This document shows positions 51,029-59,764 of a DNA stretch of 64,000 nt, one piece after another. Positions within the stretch are counted from its first letter, which is position 1. Each line of letters starts with the position of its first letter. Origin of the DNA: Mycobacterium sp. E183 (GTDB lineage Bacteria; Actinomycetota; Actinomycetes; Mycobacteriales; Mycobacteriaceae). A model generated the notes under the pieces. The model was given only the letters and a program-made list of their open reading frames with translations. It was not told the DNA's origin and searched no databases. Where the stretch lies: NCBI RefSeq assembly GCF_001667735.1, contig NZ_LZJN01000163.1, positions 34,390 to 98,389 of the forward strand, given 5' to 3'. The translations under genes were made by a program, and so were the position numbers.

Positions 51029-51358
51029 TCAGGCGATCCGTTCCGCGGCGTACGCCTCGGCGTCGGCGTAGCGGTCGGCGCTGACGCGCAGGGCGCTGGC
51101 GATCTCGGCGGACGCGCGCGACCACTGTGCCACTTCGGCGGTCAGCCGCTCCAACTCGACGCGCAGCGCGTCGCCGCGCGCGGTGTGCGCCCGGCCGGCG
51201 GCGGCCCCGCCGAAAGCCAGCCTGCCCAGCTGATCGCTGAGGGCGCGGTCGAGAAGGTCGGCGGCGGCGCGGAACTGGTCTGCCACGCGGTGCGTCGCCG
51301 CGACGTCGACCTCGGTGCGGGCCACGGTGACGGGTCGTGTTCCCCTGTCGAATCTCAT
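51029..51358 (-). CDS. Small helical protein with type VII-like C-terminal signal, Rv3440c-like
   Basis: A 109-residue, nearly all-helical protein resembling the EspC/DUF2580 group (VDVAATHRVADQFRAAADLL, ERLTAEVAQWSRASAEIASA). The C terminus has Tyr97-x3-Glu101 (RYADAEAY), which fits the YxxxD/E general secretion signal of mycobacterial type VII systems. It lies between glmM and the WxG-bearing gene on the same strand. ATG 51358 is the start; longer frames are shadows of glmM. Confidence 0.75.
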   Translation of the reverse strand: MRFDRGTRPVTVARTEVDVAATHRVADQFRAAADLLDRALSDQLGRLAFGGAAAGRAHTARGDALRVELERLTAEVAQWSRASAEIASALRVSADRYADAEAYAAERIA

Positions 51359-51401
51359 GCCTAATCCGACGCCCGGGCACGCGCCCCGGTTCCGGGGAGA
51401 T

Positions 51402-52739
51402 TCAGTGCGCGGAGCTGACCGCCTCGGCGACCCGATTCGCCACGCGCTGGGCGACGTCCGCCTCGGGCGCTTCCACCATGACGCGGATGACGGGCTCGGT
51501 TCCGGAGGGGCGCAACAGGATTCGGCCGGTGTCACCGAGCTCGGCCTCGGCGTCGCCGACCGCGGTGCGCACGGCGGGCGCGGCGGCGGCGGTGTCCTTG
51601 TCGGCCACCCGGACGTTGATCAGCACCTGCGGCAGCGTCTGCATCGGCGCGGCGAGCTCGGTCAGCGACGAGCCGGTCTGCACCATGCGCGTCATCAGCC
51701 GCAGCCCGGTGACGATGCCGTCCCCGGTGGAGCCCAGGGCCGGCATCACGATGTGGCCGGACTGCTCGCCGCCGAGGCTGTAGTCGCCGGCCCGCAGCTC
51801 CTCGAGGACGTAGCGGTCGCCGACCCCGGTGGTGCGCACGGTGATACCGGCGGCGCGCATGGCCAGGTGCAGGCCGAGGTTGCTCATCACGGTGGCCACC
51901 AGCGTGTCGGAGGCCAGCTCGCCGGCCTCGCGCATGGCCAGCGCGAGCACGACCATGATCGCGTCGCCGTCGACGAGCTCGCCGTTGGCGTCGATGGCCA
52001 GGCAGCGGTCGGCGTCCCCGTCGTGGGCCAGCCCCAGGTCCGCGCGGTGGTCGATGACCGCGGCGCGCAGCGAATCCAGGTGGGTGGAGCCGCAGTTGTC
52101 GTTGATGTTCAGGCCGTTGGGGTCGGCGTTGATCGCGATGACCCGGGCCCCGGCCGCGCGGTAGGCGCGCGGCGCCACCGACGAGGCCGCGCCGTGCGCG
52201 CAGTCGACCACCACGGTCAGGCCGTCGAGCCGCAGCGTGCTGGCCTTGCTCAGGTGGCGCAGGTAGCGGTCGTCGGCGTCCTCGGCGTCGATGACGCGGC
52301 CGATCCCGGCGCCGACGGGGCGCATCCCGATTTCCGCGGTGACCAGCGCCTCGATCCGATCTTCGGTTTCGTCGTCGAGCTTGCGGCCGCCGGGGCCGAA
52401 GATCTTGATGCCGTTGTCGGGCATCGGGTTGTGTGACGCCGAGATCATCACGCCGAAGTCGGCGTCGTACGCGCCGGTCAGGTAGGCCACCGCGGGCGTG
52501 GGCAGGACCCCGACCCGCAGCGCGTCGACGCCCTGGCTGGTCAGCCCGGCGATCACCGCGGCTTCCAGCATCTCGCCGCTGGCCCGGGGGTCGCGCCCGA
52601 TCACGGCGACGCGCCGCCCGGGTCCGCCCGCGCTGGCCAGGTGCCGCGCGGCCGCGGCGCCCAGTTCCAGCGCCAGCTCCGCGGTCAACTCGCGATTGGC
52701 GACCCCGCGGACACCGTCGGTGCCGAATAGTCGACCCAT
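51402..52739 (-). CDS. glmM: Phosphoglucosamine mutase
   Basis: A 445-residue alpha-D-phosphohexomutase converting GlcN-6-P to GlcN-1-P for UDP-GlcNAc. The phosphoserine loop is MISASHNPMPDNGIKIF, the metal-binding loop AHDGDADRCLAID, the sugar-binding loop GGEQSGHIVM, and the phosphate-binding loop LRPSGTEPVIRVMVE. It lies downstream of rplM-rpsI on the same strand. Confidence 0.96.
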   Translation of the reverse strand: MGRLFGTDGVRGVANRELTAELALELGAAAARHLASAGGPGRRVAVIGRDPRASGEMLEAAVIAGLTSQGVDALRVGVLPTPAVAYLTGAYDADFGVMISASHNPMPDNGIKIFGPGGRKLDDETEDRIEALVTAEIGMRPVGAGIGRVIDAEDADDRYLRHLSKASTLRLDGLTVVVDCAHGAASSVAPRAYRAAGARVIAINADPNGLNINDNCGSTHLDSLRAAVIDHRADLGLAHDGDADRCLAIDANGELVDGDAIMVVLALAMREAGELASDTLVATVMSNLGLHLAMRAAGITVRTTGVGDRYVLEELRAGDYSLGGEQSGHIVMPALGSTGDGIVTGLRLMTRMVQTGSSLTELAAPMQTLPQVLINVRVADKDTAAAAPAVRTAVGDAEAELGDTGRILLRPSGTEPVIRVMVEAPEADVAQRVANRVAEAVSSAH

Positions 52740-52888
52740 GCGGAAAAACCTCTCACAGTTGGCGGTCGTTCACCTAACGTGCCCGTTCTTTTCTGACCGA
52801 AACGGGGCGCGTTTGGGCGCAGACACGCCGATACAAGCGCGGAACGTCCCAGTTTGACGCCCCGTTGCGGCCAGAAAGTGATGGTCGA

Positions 52889-53377
52889 TCAGCGCTTGCT
52901 GTACTGAGGCGCCTTGCGGGCCTTCTTCAGGCCGTACTTCTTGCGCTCGGTGGCGCGCGGGTCACGGGTGAGGAAGCCGGCCTTCTTCAGCGCGGGCCGG
53001 TCCTCGGGCTGCGCCACGATCAGCGCCCGGGCGATGCCCAGCCGCAGCGCCCCGGCCTGGCCCGACGGGCCGCCGCCGTGCAGCAGGGCGAAGATGTCGA
53101 AGCTCTCCACCCGGTCCACCGTGACCAGCGGGGCCTTGATCAGCTGCTGGTGCACCTTGTTGGGGAAGTAATCCTCCAGGCTGCGGCCGTTCAGGTCGAA
53201 CTTGCCGGTGCCGGGCACCAGGCGCACCCTCACCACGGCCTCCTTGCGGCGGCCGACGGTCTGGATGGGCCGGTCGAAGACGAAGGCTTCGGCGGCCGCG
53301 GGGGCGGGCGCCTCGGCCGGGACGTCGGGGGTTTCCGGGGTGGCCGTGGTTTCCAGGGCCTCGGTCGTTTCGGTCAC
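52889..53377 (-). CDS. rpsI: 30S ribosomal protein S9
   Basis: A 162-residue uS9. The N-terminal Ala/Pro/Glu-rich extension is typical of mycobacteria. The core has TVGRRKEAVVRVRLVPGTGK and GGGPSGQAGALRLGIARALI, and the tail AIKKARKAPQYSKR-type ending (KKARKAPQYSKR) reaches the P-site tRNA. GTG 53377 overlaps the rplM stop as GTGA. Confidence 0.97.
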   Translation of the reverse strand: MTETTEALETTATPETPDVPAEAPAPAAAEAFVFDRPIQTVGRRKEAVVRVRLVPGTGKFDLNGRSLEDYFPNKVHQQLIKAPLVTVDRVESFDIFALLHGGGPSGQAGALRLGIARALIVAQPEDRPALKKAGFLTRDPRATERKKYGLKKARKAPQYSKR

Positions 53378-53817
53378 TGGGCCACCTGCTTGATCTCGTA
53401 CGGAACCGGCTTCTGAGCGGCGTGCGGGTGCTCCGGGCCGGCGTAGACGTGGAGTTTGCGCTGGATCTGACGGCTGAGTTTGTTCTTGGGCAGCATGCCG
53501 ACGATCGCCTTCTCGACGACGCGGTCGGGGTGCTTTTCCATCAGCTCGCCGGTGGTGCGCGAGTGCAGGCCGCCGGGATACCCCGAGTGGCGGTAAGCCA
53601 GCTTGCTCTGCAGTTTGTCGCCGGAGAGGGCGACCTTGTCGGCGTTGATGACGATGACGAAGTCACCGCCGTCGACATTGGGGGCGAACGTCGGCTTGTG
53701 CTTGCCGCGCAGCAGGGTGGCTGCCGCGACGGCAAGGCGGCCAAGCACCACGTCCGTGGCGTCGATGACGTACCACGACCGCGTGGTGTCACCCGCCTTT
53801 GGCGCGTAGGTGGGCAC
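53374..53817 (-). CDS. rplM: 50S ribosomal protein L13
   Basis: A 147-residue uL13, with SWYVIDATDVVLGRLAVAAA, the signature VIVINADKVALSGDKLQSKL and AIVGMLPKNKLSRQIQRKLH. GTG 53817 gives the length found in other mycobacteria, with AAAGGTAAG about 7 bases upstream. It is first in the rplM-rpsI operon and has a strong promoter upstream. Confidence 0.97.
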   Translation of the reverse strand: MPTYAPKAGDTTRSWYVIDATDVVLGRLAVAAATLLRGKHKPTFAPNVDGGDFVIVINADKVALSGDKLQSKLAYRHSGYPGGLHSRTTGELMEKHPDRVVEKAIVGMLPKNKLSRQIQRKLHVYAGPEHPHAAQKPVPYEIKQVAQ

Positions 53818-53945
53818 AGCGCTTACCTTTTCTTTCTCGAGGTGGATCCCGGGTCGAGCCGGGTGCCGGTCAGGCGTTTGCGGTGAGGTGTTTCTCGGCG
53901 ACCGACATTGACCCGAGACCCCGGCGTACCGCACGCCAACCGAGC

Positions 53946-53975
53946 AGCTTACCGATGAGCGTCCCCGCAGGTCAA
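53946..53975 (-). promoter_or_regulatory. rplM-rpsI promoter
   Basis: On the reverse strand TTGACC (53970-53975) and TAAGCT (53946-53951) are separated by 18 bases, a near-consensus housekeeping promoter. Transcription would start near 53939, leaving a leader of about 120 nt before the rplM GTG. L13 leaders often carry autoregulatory structure; I cannot identify one here. Confidence 0.7.
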
Positions 53976-54037
53976 AACGACTGCGTGGTCCCAGCGGCTC
54001 TCCTCCGCCGGGACCACACAGACGACTGTGGGTGCGG

Positions 54038-54334
54038 CTAGCGTCCCCAGGCGCTCGCCGCCCGCCGGTCGGCGTTCGCCACCTCGTCCGCGCCGTCGCG
54101 CACCGCGTTGCCGAGATCGACCAGAATCTCGTTGAGTGCGCTCGCCGCCTGGTGCCACTTCTGCTGCTCAACCTGGTAGGCGGCCGCAGCCTCGCGCGTC
54201 CAGAGCTGCTGCAGCGGGGCGATCTGGGCCCGGAGTTCATCCAGCGCGGCGTTCAGGCGGGCCGATGTGGTGTGGATTTCCTGCCGCACCGAATACTCGA
54301 TCTCACCGAAGTTGTAGGACAACGCTGATTCCAC
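54038..54334 (-). CDS. esxT: ESX-4 secreted protein EsxT
   Basis: A 98-residue WXG100-family protein (Rv3444c). It has LSYNFGEIEYSVRQEIHTTS, then the turn LQQLWTREAAAAYQ, where the WxG motif is degenerate (Trp45-Thr-Arg47), and a second helix QKWHQAASALNEILVDLGNA. It forms a heterodimer with EsxU. GTG 54334 has GGGGGA 7 bases upstream; GTG 54352, overlapping the esxU stop, is an alternative. Confidence 0.92.
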   Translation of the reverse strand: MESALSYNFGEIEYSVRQEIHTTSARLNAALDELRAQIAPLQQLWTREAAAAYQVEQQKWHQAASALNEILVDLGNAVRDGADEVANADRRAASAWGR

Positions 54335-54348
54335 TGAAGATCCCCCGA

Positions 54349-54666
54349 TCACAGGTTTCCGCCGGCGGCGGCGATGTGGGCCGCGTGGTCATGGCCGGCC
54401 TCCTGCAGGGTGGCCGCGTTCTGCCGAATGGTCTCGCCGATCGCGTGCAGGACGTGATAGAGCCGCAACGACTCGGCATTCCAGCGATCCACCACATCCC
54501 TGAACCGCGCGGCCGCCGCCCCGCCCCACACCGACGCGGGCACCGCACCCATGCGGCCGATGAACGCCTGCAGCATGGCCCGGATCTCCTCATTGCGGGC
54601 GTCCGTGCTGCCCGCGACCGACCGCATCAAGTCGAAGTCGGTGCTCAGTGTGTTGGGTGCACTCAT
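54349..54666 (-). CDS. esxU: ESX-4 secreted protein EsxU
   Basis: A 105-residue WXG100 protein (Rv3445c), the same length as I recall for H37Rv. The hairpin turn motif is Trp47-Gly-Gly49 in VPASVWGGAAAARFRDVVDR, flanked by two helices. ATG 54666 gives the conserved N terminus MSAPNTLSTDFDLMR; an upstream GTG frame adds nine unsupported residues. It lies between the Rv3446c-family gene and esxT. Confidence 0.93.
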   Translation of the reverse strand: MSAPNTLSTDFDLMRSVAGSTDARNEEIRAMLQAFIGRMGAVPASVWGGAAAARFRDVVDRWNAESLRLYHVLHAIGETIRQNAATLQEAGHDHAAHIAAAGGNL

Positions 54667-54717
54667 ACCAAGTTCGACCCGGACAACGCTCATTTGGTTC
54701 CACCGAATTTTCGGGGT

Positions 54718-55941
54718 TCATCCGACCGCGTGGGCCGAGCGCACGGCCTGCTCGCAGGCGCCGCGTACGGCCTCTTCGCCGCCGGGCCGGCTCTGGCATC
54801 CGAGGCTGATCCGCACCGGGCCGTCCAGCAGCACCGTCCACCGCACGTGATGGGCGGCGCGCACTTCGCGATAGGTCACCGCTGGCCTGCCTGCGCTGAT
54901 GCCGGAGGGGTTGAAGTCGACGAACACCCCCGCGGGCTCGGCGTCGATCGCCTGCTGCAACCGCTCGGCGGTGCCACTCAGCGTCTCGCCCACCACCGGT
55001 GACTGCGTGACGTGCAACGCCACTTCGGGGTCGGACGGGGAGGTGACCTGGATCCGCGCCGACCCGGGCCCGGCGACCACCCGTTGGGTGGGCCAATCCG
55101 CCGGCACCGCCACCGCCACCCGGCCTTCCACCAGAAACGTGGTCGGCACGGCCTGGACCGTCGGCGCGGTCACCGGACGGTGCCGGTCGGCGCTGATCCC
55201 GGCCGGGGCCGCGGCGGCCAGCACGATGCCGGCCGCGCCGATGCCGGCGAGCGTCCGCGCACGGGGTCGGCCACGATCGTCGCCCGGCTTGGCTGGCCGA
55301 TCGAGATCGGACACCGCCAGCCGGGCGAGCCGGGCCAGCCGGGCGGCACCGATTCGCACCACCGTCCGCCCGTTGCCGCCCGCCACGGCGGCGATCGCCG
55401 CAGCCAGCGTCGACGACCCGGCGATGGTGCTCGGCTCGTCGATCAGCAGGACGCCCGCGGGGCGGCCCGCTACCGCGGCGATCACCTCGTCGGCGACGGC
55501 GCACGGTTGCGCCCCGCGCCGGATGGCGACGGCGGCGTCACCCACCACCACCATCCGCTCGGCGATCTCCACCACGGTCGCCGCGTCCGCATCGGGGCCG
55601 CCGGCCCGCTTCAGCAACCACGACCGGGGCCGCGCCAGCACGTCGTCGGACACGCTGGCGGCCGCGCGGCTCACGACCCCGACGCGCAAGGACGACCACC
55701 AGGACGGGTGTAGCACGACCATGCCCTTGCCGCCCGTACAGGCGACGGAGCGCAGCGCGTCCGCCCACAGCGACGCAACGGCTATCGGTCGCCCGCCCAC
55801 CAACGCGACCCGATCGTCGATCGCACTCAGCGCGGCCGCGATGATCTCGGAGGTCTGCTCGTCGGCGACGGCGCTTGTCCGGCAACATAATCGGCGGATC
55901 GCGCCGGGACCCACTTCGATGATGGCGCGGTGTGTGTTCAC
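54718..55941 (-). CDS. Type VII secretion-associated protein, Rv3446c family
   Basis: A 407-residue protein of the Rv3446c family found with ESX-4. The N-terminal part resembles a degenerate actin/Hsp70-like ATPase fold (GVLLIDEPSTIAGSSTLAAA; VGGRPIAVASLWADALRSVA). A TM helix lies near 230-250 (TLAGIGAAGIVLAAAAPAGI). The C-terminal family domain has VPTTFLVEGRVAVAVPADWP and TYREVRAAHHVRWTVLLDGP. GTG 55941 overlaps the eccC4 stop as GTGA. The exact role in secretion is unknown. Confidence 0.88.
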   Translation of the reverse strand: MNTHRAIIEVGPGAIRRLCCRTSAVADEQTSEIIAAALSAIDDRVALVGGRPIAVASLWADALRSVACTGGKGMVVLHPSWWSSLRVGVVSRAAASVSDDVLARPRSWLLKRAGGPDADAATVVEIAERMVVVGDAAVAIRRGAQPCAVADEVIAAVAGRPAGVLLIDEPSTIAGSSTLAAAIAAVAGGNGRTVVRIGAARLARLARLAVSDLDRPAKPGDDRGRPRARTLAGIGAAGIVLAAAAPAGISADRHRPVTAPTVQAVPTTFLVEGRVAVAVPADWPTQRVVAGPGSARIQVTSPSDPEVALHVTQSPVVGETLSGTAERLQQAIDAEPAGVFVDFNPSGISAGRPAVTYREVRAAHHVRWTVLLDGPVRISLGCQSRPGGEEAVRGACEQAVRSAHAVG

Positions 55942-58900
55942 GGAGCGCTCCAGGCCACCTGGACGAGTTGTTCGTCGCCCGGGCGGGTGAGCAGGACGCC
56001 GCGGCCGGGCGGCAACGGCGCGGGCCGACCCGAGCCGAAGGGCGCACCGTCGGCGGCGAATCCGTTCATCATCAGGGTCATGCAGCCGAGCTCACGCACG
56101 CCCGCCAGCAGGGGCTCGAAAAATGCGCGCTCGGCGCCGCCGCTTCGGCGCGCGATGGCCATGTGCAAGCCCAGATCCGTTGCAAAGGGCAGGTATTCGG
56201 TGAGCGGAGCCAGCGGGTTGGCGGACGGGCCGGCGACCAGGTCGTAATCGTCGACCACGACGTAGATCTCAGGCCCGCACCACCAGGACCCGGCTCGCAG
56301 CTGCGCCTGGCTCGCGTCGGCCGGGGGCATTCGCCGCTCCAGCAGGTCGAGCAGATCCGGCAGCGTGCCGGCCAGCGAGCCCGGCGACACGGCATACCCG
56401 CCGAGGTGCTCCGACTCGACCACGCCGAGCAGGGAGCGCCGAAAGTCGACGATGACGAGGCGCGCTTGCGCCGGCGTCTTCGTTCGGACGATCTCGCGGC
56501 ATAGCGTTCGCAGGGTCGACGTCTTGCCGCATCCCTTGTCGCCGAGCACGAGAAGATGGGCCCACCGGTCGAACTCGCACGGCACGGGCTGCAGTCGGCG
56601 CTCCTCGAGGCCGAGCAGGATACGTTGGCCGAGGCCGGGACCCGCCGCCTCCACGACCGTGTGACGCTCGATCAGCGCGGGCAGCAACGGTATCGGCGGC
56701 GCGACCGATTCAGCGCTGCCGATCTCGGCCGTCGGCAGGGCGATCATCATGTGCGAGCCGTCGCCGGAAAGACCGCGACCCGGTTTGCCACGCGGAACGT
56801 GTTGGGCCGCTTTCCGGTCCAGCTCGGAATCGGCGGGATCACCCAGCCTCAGCTCGATGCGTGTGCCGATCTGGTCGCGTAGCGCCGGCCTGATCTCGGC
56901 CCACCGCGATGCGGACAACACCACGTGTACGCCGAAGGAAAGCCCCTGGGAGGCAACTGCGGTCACCGAAGGCTCCAGCGCACCGAATTCCTGGCACAGG
57001 CTCGCCCAGCCGTCGACGACGAGGAAGACATCCCCGAACGGATCGGCGTCCGGCGCCGCGCCCTGCGCGCGCAGCCGGCGGTACTCGGTGATCGATCCGA
57101 CACCACGGTCGCCGAAAAAGGTCTCGCGTGAACGAATGACCGACTCGCATTCGGCGACGATCCGGGCGACGAGGCGCGGTTCGGCCCTCCCAGCGACCGC
57201 GCCGACATGGGGAATTGTCCGTGTCGACGTCAGCGCCCCGCCGCCGAAGTCGAGGCAGTAGATCTGCACCTGCCGCGGGGAGTGGGTGGCCGCAAGCGCG
57301 GTGATCACCGTGCGGATCGCCGTCGACTTGCCCGACTGTGGCGCCCCGACGACCGCGACATTGCCTGCGGCGCCGCGCAAGTCGGCCAGCAACGGCGTCC
57401 GCCGCTGCTCGAAGGGCCGGTCGACGACGCCGAGCGGAATCGTCAGGACGCCTCGTTCGGGCGCACCGGCATCGAGCAGGGTTTGCAGAGCGGGCGCCGG
57501 GCCCAGCGGTGGCAGCCAGACCTGGTGCGCGGCCGGGCCATGCCCGCACAGCCGGTCCAGGACGGCGTGCAGCGTCGTCCGCGGCGACGACGCACCGGCC
57601 TCGACCCTTCGGGTGATGGCGCCGACGCTTCGGGTTCCGAACGTGCGCACGGACGGATTCGCCACGGATGCCGTGGTCGGCACGCCGGACGCCGCCGGGC
57701 CCGAAACGTAAGCGGCGCAGAAGCGGATGAGCTCTCCCCCGCTCGTACGCAGGTAACCCAAGCCGGGTTTGTTGGGCAATTCGTACGCGTCCGAGGTCCC
57801 CAGCACGGCACGTGATTCGGCGGCCGACAGGGTCTTCAAGCAGATCCGATAGGACAGGTGGGCGTCGAGCCCGCGCAGTCGGCCCTCGTCGAGCCGCTGG
57901 CTCGCCAGTAGCAGGTGCATGCCCAACGATCGGCCGAGCCGCCCGATCGCCACGAACATGTCGGTGAAATCCGGATGCTGAGTGAGCAACTCGGAGAACT
58001 CGTCGACGATGATGAACAGGCTGGGCAGGGCGGCCGACCTGGCGCCCGCCCGGCGGGCTTGCTCGTACGCCGCCACGCTGATATGGCCGGACGCCCGCAG
58101 CAGCCGTTGCCGGCGATTCATCTCACCGGCCAGGGCGTCGCGCATCCTGGCGACCAACGGCGCCTCGTCGGCGAGGTTCGTGATGACCGCGGCCACGTGT
58201 GGGGCCCGCGCATAGTCGAGAAATGTTGCGCCGCCTTTGAAGTCGATGAGCAGCAGATTGAGCACTTCGGGAGAGTTGCGCACCATCATGCCCAGTGCGA
58301 TCGTGCGCAACAGCTCCGACTTGCCGGAGCCGGTGGCCCCGACGCACAGCCCGTGTGGGCCCACGCCGGCGTCCGCGGCCTCCTTGATGTCCAGCTCCAC
58401 CCGTACGCCGTCGGCTTGGCTTCCGATCGGGGTGCGGAGCCGATCGCGGTGATCTCGGGCATCCCACACTGTGATCGGGTCGAAACCGTCCACATCGTCA
58501 ATCCCCGTCAGGACCGGCCACCCCGCCCCGTCGCCGCCGCGACGGCCCGTGCCCACCCGGTGTATCGCCAGCCGGCGGGCGCATACCAGCGCCTCCTGGG
58601 GGTCCAACCGGTCGGGGCGCGCCGGGCTCTGGGTTTCGCCGGCACCGGTGATCGTCACCGGCGCGTCATCGCGGCCCCGGCCGAGTTGAAGGACGGTCGC
58701 GCCCGCGAGCCCTTCGACGTCGCGGTCCAAGTCAGCGACCACCACCGTGTGCGCCGGACGCACGCAGGTCAGCGCGGCCCGCGCCTCGTCCATGTCGCGG
58801 TACACCATCCGCGCCGGCCCCGCCCCGTCGGCCGCCGTCGGATGCTGGTTGTGCGGAAGCCATTTCAGCCATTCCCATTGCCAACGGTCTCGGTCGCCGA

Positions 58901-59639
58901 TCACGCCGACGATCAGCAACTGATCCGGAGGGTGCAAGACGGCGAGTTGGCAGATGATCGCGCGCAACGTTCCGCGGGCGCCGGTCGGGTCGCCGTCGAT
59001 GGTGACGCACGGACTTTCGCGCAGGGGGACGGCGATCGGCCCGACGATCGTCGCATGCGTGCGCAGGAAGCGATCCAATGCGGTGGCGGTGACGGGGTCG
59101 GTGATGTCCGCGGGCTGGGGCGCGACCAACCTTGTGGCGAGCGGCCGGGGCCCGGTACCGACGCGGACAAGGCAGAAGTCGGGGTCGGTCGCCCGCCGTT
59201 CCCACATCCGCCGACCCCCGATCAGTGTCCACAACGTGTCCGGGTCGGGGTGGTCCCACGTCAGTGAGTAACCCTGTGCGGCAGCCGTTTCGAGGACGGT
59301 ATTGCGCAGCCGGCTGAGGTATGCGAGGTAGCCGAGACGATCGGCGTCGACCCCGCCGCCACGGCGGCGGCCGCGTCCGGAAAGTGCTGTCACCAGCGTC
59401 GAGGCCAGCAGCATGACGGGGAAGGTCACGAACATGGGTGTGCGGGCGCCGCCCGAGCCCGACGCGAACGCCGCAACCATGACGCCCATTCCGGCGACCG
59501 CCAACACGGCGGGCAGCCACCGGGACAGCAGGCCAGGCGCCGCCGGTGACGGCGGTTCAGGCGGTGCATCGACGACGAGGTCCGCGGTCGGCACCGCCGG
59601 CGGCCGCCGGCGCCCTTCCGGCACGAAGTCCTGGGCCAT
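55938..59639 (-). CDS. eccC4: ESX-4 FtsK/SpoIIIE-type ATPase EccC4
   Basis: A 1233-residue motor ATPase of the type VII secretion core. Two TM helices lie at about 40-60 and 66-85 (LPAVLAVAGMGVMVAAFASG; FVTFPVMLLASTLVTALSG). Three ATPase domains follow, with Walker A motifs GATGSGKSELL (near 434), GAPQSGKSTAIRT (near 766) and GDKGCGKTSTLRT (near 1031); the first is followed by Walker B-like LFIIVDEFSELL. GGGAGGG lies 5 bases before ATG 59639. It is divergent from eccD4 across 125 bp. Confidence 0.95.
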   Translation of the reverse strand: MAQDFVPEGRRRPPAVPTADLVVDAPPEPPSPAAPGLLSRWLPAVLAVAGMGVMVAAFASGSGGARTPMFVTFPVMLLASTLVTALSGRGRRRGGGVDADRLGYLAYLSRLRNTVLETAAAQGYSLTWDHPDPDTLWTLIGGRRMWERRATDPDFCLVRVGTGPRPLATRLVAPQPADITDPVTATALDRFLRTHATIVGPIAVPLRESPCVTIDGDPTGARGTLRAIICQLAVLHPPDQLLIVGVIGDRDRWQWEWLKWLPHNQHPTAADGAGPARMVYRDMDEARAALTCVRPAHTVVVADLDRDVEGLAGATVLQLGRGRDDAPVTITGAGETQSPARPDRLDPQEALVCARRLAIHRVGTGRRGGDGAGWPVLTGIDDVDGFDPITVWDARDHRDRLRTPIGSQADGVRVELDIKEAADAGVGPHGLCVGATGSGKSELLRTIALGMMVRNSPEVLNLLLIDFKGGATFLDYARAPHVAAVITNLADEAPLVARMRDALAGEMNRRQRLLRASGHISVAAYEQARRAGARSAALPSLFIIVDEFSELLTQHPDFTDMFVAIGRLGRSLGMHLLLASQRLDEGRLRGLDAHLSYRICLKTLSAAESRAVLGTSDAYELPNKPGLGYLRTSGGELIRFCAAYVSGPAASGVPTTASVANPSVRTFGTRSVGAITRRVEAGASSPRTTLHAVLDRLCGHGPAAHQVWLPPLGPAPALQTLLDAGAPERGVLTIPLGVVDRPFEQRRTPLLADLRGAAGNVAVVGAPQSGKSTAIRTVITALAATHSPRQVQIYCLDFGGGALTSTRTIPHVGAVAGRAEPRLVARIVAECESVIRSRETFFGDRGVGSITEYRRLRAQGAAPDADPFGDVFLVVDGWASLCQEFGALEPSVTAVASQGLSFGVHVVLSASRWAEIRPALRDQIGTRIELRLGDPADSELDRKAAQHVPRGKPGRGLSGDGSHMMIALPTAEIGSAESVAPPIPLLPALIERHTVVEAAGPGLGQRILLGLEERRLQPVPCEFDRWAHLLVLGDKGCGKTSTLRTLCREIVRTKTPAQARLVIVDFRRSLLGVVESEHLGGYAVSPGSLAGTLPDLLDLLERRMPPADASQAQLRAGSWWCGPEIYVVVDDYDLVAGPSANPLAPLTEYLPFATDLGLHMAIARRSGGAERAFFEPLLAGVRELGCMTLMMNGFAADGAPFGSGRPAPLPPGRGVLLTRPGDEQLVQVAWSAP

Positions 59640-59764
59640 CTCGTCCCTCCCGTTCGACGACCGTAGGCAGCACCCCATTCGACGACAAGTCACCTGTGGA
59701 CAGCGGCACACCCGGCTGCCGGATGGTCGCTATGTTCTCAGCATTACGACTGAAGGGGTCACGT

